Notes under the pieces: model-generated
What the model saw: only the letters and a program-made list of their open reading frames with translations
Database searches by the model: none
Told to the model about the DNA's origin: nothing
Program-made: the position numbers and the translations under genes
Part shown: positions 28,907 to 34,954 of the stretch, one piece after another
How the letters are laid out: the number at the start of each line of letters is the position of its first letter
How positions within the stretch are numbered: the first letter of the stretch is position 1
Assembly (NCBI GenBank): GCA_019634055.1
Contig: JAHQVZ010000189.1
Coordinates: 1 to 34,954, forward strand
Reading direction: 5' to 3'
Origin: Leptolyngbyaceae cyanobacterium MAG.088
GTDB lineage: Bacteria; Cyanobacteriota; Cyanobacteriia; Phormidesmidales; Phormidesmidaceae
Length of the DNA stretch: 34,954 nt

Positions 28907-28941
28907 TTGCTCAAAACATCAAATTTTCTCGTTTTGAGCAA
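28907..28941. other. Inverted repeat TTGCTCAAAAC-N13-GTTTTGAGCAA
   Basis: Perfect 11-bp arms (28907-28917, 28931-28941) in the intergenic region upstream of lepA. Confidence 0.6.
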
Positions 28942-29081
28942 TGGCTGATATTGGCAGCTGATGCTTATTCTAAAAAATCCTATGGCATGGGTCAGTTGCC
29001 CTCAAGATGACCAAAGTATTAGAACAAGGCATTAAGATAAGCTCAGCGCTTCTTGCTCTCTAGTTTGAGTTTCTTTCTTCC

Positions 29082-30887
29082 ATGACCGACGTACCCGTAT
29101 CTAGAATTCGCAATTTTTCGATTATTGCCCATATCGATCATGGAAAGTCTACCCTTGCTGATCGGTTGCTGCAGGAAACTAAAACCATCAGTGAGCGAGA
29201 CATGAAGGCTCAGGTTCTGGATACCATGGATATCGAGCGAGAGCGAGGCATCACCATTAAGCTTCAGGCCGCTCGCATGAACTATAAGGCCGAGGATGGT
29301 GAGCAATATGTCCTCAACTTGATCGATACCCCCGGTCATGTGGACTTTTCCTACGAGGTATCCCGAGCATTAGCTGCCTGTGAAGGGGCATTGTTGGTGG
29401 TGGATGCATCCCAGGGTGTAGAGGCGCAGACGTTGGCCAATGTGTACCTGGCTCTGGAAAATGACCTGGAAATAATCCCAGTTTTAAATAAAGTTGATTT
29501 GCCTGGAGCCGAGCCCGATCGGGTAAAGAAGGAAATTGAAGACATTGTGGGGCTCGACTGTAGTAATGCCATTTTGGCCTCCGCTAAAGAGGGGTTGGGC
29601 ATTACTGAAATTTTAGAATCTATCGTTGAGACGGTACCTGAGCCGGAAGACAATACGGAACAGCCGCTGCGAGCGCTCATTTTTGATAGTTACTACGATA
29701 GCTATCGCGGGGTGATTGTGTATTTCAGAGTGGTGGATGGCACATTGAGTCGTCGCGATCGCATCCGCTTGATGGCTTCGGGCAAAGAATACGAAATCGA
29801 CGAGCTGGGCGTACTTGCCCCCCATCAAATTGAAGTAGACGAACTCCACGCTGGCGAAGTGGGCTACATTTCTGCCTCGATCAAAGCCGTAGCCGATGCT
29901 CGGGTGGGTGACACCATTACCCTGGTCAAAAAGAAGGCCGAAGAACCGCTACCCGGTTACGTAGAAGCTAACCCCATGGTGTTCTGCGGACTTTTTCCCA
30001 CCGACTCAGACCGCTACGAAGACCTGCGCGAAGCCCTTCAAAAACTACGGTTAAATGACGCCGCTCTGCAGTATGAGCCAGAAACCTCCAGTGCCATGGG
30101 GTTTGGTTTTCGTTGTGGCTTTTTAGGTTTGCTGCATATGGAAATTGTGCAGGAGCGCCTGGAGCGTGAGTACAACCTGGACCTGATTACCACAGCTCCC
30201 TCGGTGGTGTATCGGGTGACCACCCTGGATGGCGAAATTCTCAATATTGATAATCCCTGCGAGTTACCCGATCCCCAGGAGCGCGAAAAAATTGAAGAAC
30301 CCTACGTCAAGGTCGAAATTTTTACCCCAGAGGAGTTTGTCGGCACGCTGATGGACCTGTGCCAGACCCGGCGCGGTGACTTTAAGGACATGAAGTACCT
30401 GACGGAAGGGCGCACTACGTTGGTGTATGAGCTGCCATTGGCGGAAGTGGTGACTGACTTTTTTGACCAGATGAAGTCGCGATCTCGTGGATACGCCAGT
30501 ATGGAATACCACCTGATCGACTATCGAGTAAATCATCTGGTGAAGCTGGATGTGATGATCAATGGCGATAAGGTCGATCCGCTGGCAGCTATTGTCCATC
30601 GTGACCAGGCCTATTACGTGGGTAAGGCCCTGGCAGAAAAGCTAAAAGAGCTAATTCCCAGACATCAGTTTAAGATTCCGATTCAGGCGGCGATCGGTAG
30701 TCGAATTATTGCCAGTGCTAGCATCCCCGCCCTGCGTAAAGATGTATTATCCAAGTGTTACGGCGGTGACATTTCCCGTAAGAAAAAGCTGTTGAAAAAG
30801 CAGGCGAAAGGTAAAAAACGCCTGAAGGCAATCGGTACGGTGGATGTGCCCCAAGAAGCGTTTATGGCTGTTTTAAAGTTGAATTAA
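29082..30887 (+). CDS. lepA: Elongation factor 4 (LepA)
   Basis: '[25 protein letters not shown]', '[14 protein letters not shown]', '[45 protein letters not shown]', C-terminal '[40 protein letters not shown]'. Confidence 0.98.
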   Translation: MTDVPVSRIRNFSIIAHIDHGKSTLADRLLQETKTISERDMKAQVLDTMDIERERGITIKLQAARMNYKAEDGEQYVLNLIDTPGHVDFSYEVSRALAACEGALLVVDASQGVEAQTLANVYLALENDLEIIPVLNKVDLPGAEPDRVKKEIEDIVGLDCSNAILASAKEGLGITEILESIVETVPEPEDNTEQPLRALIFDSYYDSYRGVIVYFRVVDGTLSRRDRIRLMASGKEYEIDELGVLAPHQIEVDELHAGEVGYISASIKAVADARVGDTITLVKKKAEEPLPGYVEANPMVFCGLFPTDSDRYEDLREALQKLRLNDAALQYEPETSSAMGFGFRCGFLGLLHMEIVQERLEREYNLDLITTAPSVVYRVTTLDGEILNIDNPCELPDPQEREKIEEPYVKVEIFTPEEFVGTLMDLCQTRRGDFKDMKYLTEGRTTLVYELPLAEVVTDFFDQMKSRSRGYASMEYHLIDYRVNHLVKLDVMINGDKVDPLAAIVHRDQAYYVGKALAEKLKELIPRHQFKIPIQAAIGSRIIASASIPALRKDVLSKCYGGDISRKKKLLKKQAKGKKRLKAIGTVDVPQEAFMAVLKLN

Positions 30888-30894
30888 TTGTCAG

Positions 30895-30922
30895 CCTGCC
30901 CTGAGCGAAGGCGAAGGGCAGG
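30895..30922. repeat. Short REP-like palindrome downstream of lepA
   Basis: CCTGCCCT-GAGCGAAGGCGA-AGGGCAGG, perfect 8-bp arms, 8 nt after the lepA stop codon. Confidence 0.6.
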
Positions 30923-31006
30923 ACCTTGTGGCTACCAATGATGTGTTTGGTCAGATTCATCAAATGCCACTGTTTCAAGGCGTGGTTTTACAAGTGCGAA
31001 CTTAGG

Positions 31007-31912
31007 CTAGAGATCGCGTAAATGGTCTACTTGTTCATCAGTCAGAGCTAAGAGCTCAGTTACCTGCTCTAAAGACATATCCGTTGCTAATAAATTTTTG
31101 GCAGCTTGCAATAGCTGGGCCTGAGATTTCTCTTTAGCCTGCCGTTCTTGCTCTTTAGCCTGTTTCTCTTGTTCTGTATCGGTCAAGCACCAGGTTCCAT
31201 GTTGATCGCACCACCTGAGCCAATGACCGGGTACACCGTCAAATTCCCCCTGCCAAATACCCAACCCTACATCTAAGTCTGTTAACCAGATAGCACAGTT
31301 TCCAGACTGTAGTGGATGTTCCTCATAGACGCCCCCCGTCAGCTGAAAATATCTCAGTTTCTGGCTATGACGACTGTAGACAATGTAATGGGGCACTCGC
31401 AGGAAGCGCTCATACATCTCTAGCTTCTCGGGAGGCTGATCATCGGGCCTGGGCTCCAACGTTGCATTCTCTGCAGTGGGTGGTTGGGAGGTGTAAAAGC
31501 GCCCTAGATCTCCCCGTTCTGTCCCCGTCGATAAAAATTCAACTACGACGTATGGGGAAGCCCCCTCCTGCCAGGTAACGTAGCTGCGCCGTAGGGTATT
31601 TCCTTCGTAGAGACGGGGGACTCCCACCACCAAAAACCAGTCAGGGCGTTTATGCCAAAGTGCATGATTAACGTCGTAATACACGTTCAAATCGGATGCG
31701 CTAAACCAATTTTCACGACTGTAGTGTGGCAAATATAGGGTTCTGCTTAGCAACTGGGGTTGCAGGTCGTGGAATTCATCGGGCAAACCGGGCTCCTCTG
31801 GATATTCGCTAGGCAGGTCATACATCGTTGGTAGGGTATGACGGGGCGAACGAGGGGGATCGACCTGTGGGAGAGTATTTCCTGGTTGAAACCTGAGCTT
31901 TGTATCGGACAT
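31007..31912 (-). CDS. Uma2-family putative endonuclease (PD-(D/E)XK-like)
   Basis: 'YYDVNHALWHKRPDWFLVVGVPRLYEG', 'PYVVVEFLSTGTERGDLGRFYT', 'EKLEMYERFLRVPHYIVYSR', with a Lys/Glu/Gln-rich C-terminal helix. Confidence 0.88.
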   Translation of the reverse strand: MSDTKLRFQPGNTLPQVDPPRSPRHTLPTMYDLPSEYPEEPGLPDEFHDLQPQLLSRTLYLPHYSRENWFSASDLNVYYDVNHALWHKRPDWFLVVGVPRLYEGNTLRRSYVTWQEGASPYVVVEFLSTGTERGDLGRFYTSQPPTAENATLEPRPDDQPPEKLEMYERFLRVPHYIVYSRHSQKLRYFQLTGGVYEEHPLQSGNCAIWLTDLDVGLGIWQGEFDGVPGHWLRWCDQHGTWCLTDTEQEKQAKEQERQAKEKSQAQLLQAAKNLLATDMSLEQVTELLALTDEQVDHLRDL

Positions 31913-31954
31913 AGGGCTACCAATGCTCTAAGCCAATTCTAAACTGCTTATTCT

Positions 31955-34837
31955 CTACTTGGCGTCCATCCAATTGTTACCGGCGTTAATTTCTACCTTT
32001 AAGGGAACTGACAGTTCCACGACAGACTCCATGGTTTGGGTGATTTTTTCTTCTAATTCCGGCCATTCATCGGGGGGAATCTCAAAAATCAGTTCGTCAT
32101 GGACCTGCAACAACAGTCTAGATTGATACCCCTTCAGCACTTCATGGAGCTGAAGCATGGCAATTTTGATAATGTCAGCACTGGAACCTTGGATGGGGGC
32201 ATTGGCTGCAGCTCTAAGCAGACCGGCATCATAGCCACCGGGGCGTAGATGGTCTAGATCGATTTCTTCAGGAGACTTACCTTTTAGTGGTTTCAAACTA
32301 TTGCTGGAAAAGTTGAAATACCGGCGTCGTCCCAGAATGGTTTCTACATAGCCATGGGCGATGGCTTCCCGCTGCATTTGCTGCAGATAGTCAAATACCC
32401 GCGCGTAGCGCTGGTTGAATTTATCGATAAAGGACTTGGCCTCGGTACGGCTGACGCCCATCTCGCGGGCAAAGCGCACGGCACCCATACCGTAGATCAC
32501 GCCGAAGTTGATGATTTTGCCCATGCGGCGTTCATCGGAAGTGATGTCTTCTTTATCTAGTAGCAATTGAGCCGTCAGACTGTGAACATCGTCGCCGTTG
32601 CGATAAGCATCTACCAGGACTGATTCACCGCTGAGATGGGTAAGAATTCTCAGCTCAATTTGAGAATAGTCGGCAGCGGCCAATAACCAGCCTTCTTGAG
32701 GTAAAAATGCCTGACGAATCTGGCGACTGAACGCTGTGCGTACCGGAATATTTTGCAGATTTGGATTAGAAGATGACAGACGACCTGTGGCGGTAACGGC
32801 CTGGTTGAAATCGGTATGTACCCGCCCTGTATCTGCTCGCACCAGTTTGGGCAGGGCATCGACATAGGTGGATTTCAGCTTAGACAGGGTGCGATGGGTG
32901 ACGATACAGTCCACTACGGGATGATCGCCCTGGAGTTTTTCGAGGGTGGCGGCGTCGGTGGAGTAGCCGGTTTTGGTTTTACGGGTTTTCTTTTTGTTCA
33001 GGCCCAGGGTTTCAAAGAGTAAGACGCTGAGCTGCTTGGGAGAGCTGAGGTTAAATTCTTCGCCGGCGTGGTCGTAGGCGCGGATTTGTAGTTCGTAGAG
33101 GTCGGCTTCCAGCTGTTCTGAGAATCCCTTGAGGTAGGCTTCGTCAATGCGGATGCCAGTAGCTTCCATGTCGGCAAGGACGGCTTCGAGGGGGACTTCG
33201 ATGTCGCGGAAGAGGGTGGCTATGGCATCTACCTGTTTTAACTCAGCTTGTAATAGGGGCACCAGCCGATAGGTGGTATGTACATCCTCACCGCAGTAGT
33301 GGGCCACCTCTTTAATGCCAATATCCCCAATGGTTTTACCTTTGGGCACCAGATCCTTATAGCTTTGCGCCGTCACATTTAAATAGCGCAGCGACATATC
33401 CGTTAGATTGTGGCTACCCTCTGGATCGATCACATAGCTAGCGAGCATGGTGTCGAACACCACCCCTGATAGTTCAATTCCCTGACGTTTAAAGACGGCG
33501 CGATCATATTTGGCATTTTGCAGCGACTTTGGATAGTCAGCATTTTCCAAAATTGGCTTGAGAGCGGCTAGTACATCTGCCAGTGATAGCTGGTCACCTT
33601 CAACGTGACCGACTGGAATATAGGCTAAGTCCTCGGAGCCCTCGCCCCAGCAGCAGCCGATGCCCACCAGGTCTGCATCTAGCGGATCAATGGCCGTGGT
33701 CTCCGTATCCCAGGCTACTGGCGTTTTAGTGTGTTTTTTTAGCTGAGTGACTAGTGCTTTCAACTGGTCAGTCGTGGTGATGATCTGGGGTTGAATATCT
33801 ACTGTCTCTACTTCGCTATCGGCATCGGTCTCTTCTGCAGAAAATAAGGCCGTATCATCCTCTTCAACCGGCGTAGCAGCTTTTGGTGTTGCGTTCGCCT
33901 CACCACCAAAGGCCTCTTGCAATTTATTCAAACGGTTAATGAAATGCTGAAACTCCAGATTTTTCAGCAGAGGGATAACCGTGCCTTCATCAAAGCCTTC
34001 TAGTTTGCAATCCGCCAGGTCTACATCTAGCTCAACATCTCTAACGATGGTGGCTAAAAATTTAGACTTGGCAGCAGCATCTTTGCCCGTTTCCAGCTTT
34101 TTCTTGACGGCCCCTTTCATCTCAGGAATGGCGGCATAGACACCGTCTAGATTGTGATGTTCACTCAGCAGTTTGACCGCCGTTTTCTTCCCAATTCCTC
34201 TTACCCCTGGAATATTGTCTGAGGTGTCACCACAGAGGGCTTTGTAATCGATCACCTGGTCAGGCTTAATGCCCAGCTTTTCCTCAACTTCCTGGATGCC
34301 ATATTCCCTAGCCAGGCCATTGGTACGGCCAAAGGTGCTGCCCAGGTGCAGCACCTTAATGTGCTCATTGTCATCAATCAGCTGGAATAAATCCTGGTCG
34401 CCGCTAAGGATTCTGACGGCATAGCCTTCCTGCTCGGCTTTGGTGGCCAGGGTGCCGATTACGTCATCGGCTTCAAAGCCGGGGGCTGTGAGGATGGGTA
34501 GTTGGAAACCTGCCAGTAGTTTTTTCAGGTTTTCGACATCCTCAATAAAGTCTTCGGGGGTTTCGGGACGTCCTTCTTTATAGCTTTCGGCGGCTTCGTG
34601 GCGAAATGTAGGCTGGGCCAGGTCAAAGGCAACGGCTGCATAGTCGGGCTTTTCCTTGACCATCATGTCGCTCATGGATTTAAGAAAGCCAAAGCAAACG
34701 CTGGTGGGAATACCTTTTGATGTGCGCAAGCCACCATCACGACTTTTTGCGTGAGCGTAGTAGGAGCGAAACGCCAGGGAGTGTCCGTCGATGATAAGCA
34801 GGGTGGGTCTGTCAGAACTCAAAACACATGTTGTCAA
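31955..34837 (-). CDS. polA: DNA polymerase I (5' nuclease + 3'-5' exonuclease + polymerase)
   Basis: 5' nuclease 'LLIIDGHSLAFRSYYA...SGDQDLFQLI'; exo motif 'VAWDTETTAIDPL'; polymerase 'AADYSQIELRILTHLSG', 'RRMGKIINFGVIYGMG', 'LLQVHDELIFEIP'. Confidence 0.98.
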   Translation of the reverse strand: MTTCVLSSDRPTLLIIDGHSLAFRSYYAHAKSRDGGLRTSKGIPTSVCFGFLKSMSDMMVKEKPDYAAVAFDLAQPTFRHEAAESYKEGRPETPEDFIEDVENLKKLLAGFQLPILTAPGFEADDVIGTLATKAEQEGYAVRILSGDQDLFQLIDDNEHIKVLHLGSTFGRTNGLAREYGIQEVEEKLGIKPDQVIDYKALCGDTSDNIPGVRGIGKKTAVKLLSEHHNLDGVYAAIPEMKGAVKKKLETGKDAAAKSKFLATIVRDVELDVDLADCKLEGFDEGTVIPLLKNLEFQHFINRLNKLQEAFGGEANATPKAATPVEEDDTALFSAEETDADSEVETVDIQPQIITTTDQLKALVTQLKKHTKTPVAWDTETTAIDPLDADLVGIGCCWGEGSEDLAYIPVGHVEGDQLSLADVLAALKPILENADYPKSLQNAKYDRAVFKRQGIELSGVVFDTMLASYVIDPEGSHNLTDMSLRYLNVTAQSYKDLVPKGKTIGDIGIKEVAHYCGEDVHTTYRLVPLLQAELKQVDAIATLFRDIEVPLEAVLADMEATGIRIDEAYLKGFSEQLEADLYELQIRAYDHAGEEFNLSSPKQLSVLLFETLGLNKKKTRKTKTGYSTDAATLEKLQGDHPVVDCIVTHRTLSKLKSTYVDALPKLVRADTGRVHTDFNQAVTATGRLSSSNPNLQNIPVRTAFSRQIRQAFLPQEGWLLAAADYSQIELRILTHLSGESVLVDAYRNGDDVHSLTAQLLLDKEDITSDERRMGKIINFGVIYGMGAVRFAREMGVSRTEAKSFIDKFNQRYARVFDYLQQMQREAIAHGYVETILGRRRYFNFSSNSLKPLKGKSPEEIDLDHLRPGGYDAGLLRAAANAPIQGSSADIIKIAMLQLHEVLKGYQSRLLLQVHDELIFEIPPDEWPELEEKITQTMESVVELSVPLKVEINAGNNWMDAK

Positions 34838-34954
34838 AGCAGCTTTTTAATTATGGAGTAGTTTGGCAGGAGGGGCACAAATGCTTCAAAGCTTCTCTAG
34901 AAAAGGCTTGAACAATGATTTTGTGAGTAGCGAAGATCTAAGATCTATGGAAGG

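Noticed and set aside
28819-29010. 63-aa ORF upstream of lepA
   Set aside because: Contains the 11-bp inverted repeat and has no recognisable similarity; coding status unsupported.
578-29762. Recurrent GCGATCGC octamers as a special repeat array
   Set aside because: These are the well-known dispersed HIP1 sites of cyanobacteria, not an array.
30264-30599. 111-aa minus-strand ORF (and others at 29351-29849) antisense to lepA
   Set aside because: Antisense shadow ORFs in a highly conserved gene; no recognisable domain.
31007-31912. Uma2 endonuclease as part of a defence or mobile system
   Set aside because: Uma2 genes are highly abundant in cyanobacteria and this one simply follows polA; no associated defence genes.

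Overview
The window looks like ordinary chromosomal DNA from a cyanobacterium. At least 11 GCGATCGC (HIP1) octamers are visible by eye (for example 578, 1483, 9911, 14653, 24327 and 28635). Several genes belong to families I associate mainly with cyanobacteria (DUF1815, DUF2839, DUF3747+SLH, DUF2470). Most genes are housekeeping: recA, lepA, polA, murE, cysH, tyrA, xseA/xseB, sbcD-like and TrkH/KtrB. I saw no rRNA, tRNA, CRISPR array, intact transposase or prophage. Features worth follow-up: (1) an ORF fusing a jacalin-like lectin, a GH24 lysozyme and an M15 peptidase, with no visible signal peptide; (2) a histidine-kinase-like protein whose H-box His is Gln; (3) a conserved-looking helicase-like protein with degenerate Walker A and DEAH motifs; (4) a decayed AAA-ATPase remnant, possibly followed by a DUF4276/TOPRIM-like remnant, between the pseudokinase and xseB; (5) a short-loop 2Fe-2S ferredoxin behind a Cys/Trp-rich orphan ORF; (6) a WD40 gene separating xseA from xseB; (7) a LexA-box-like site between xseA and recA. 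I could not identify a coherent new multi-gene system with confidence. The lectin-lysozyme-peptidase ORF is the best candidate for novel biology. All family names come from reading the translations and were not checked by database search.
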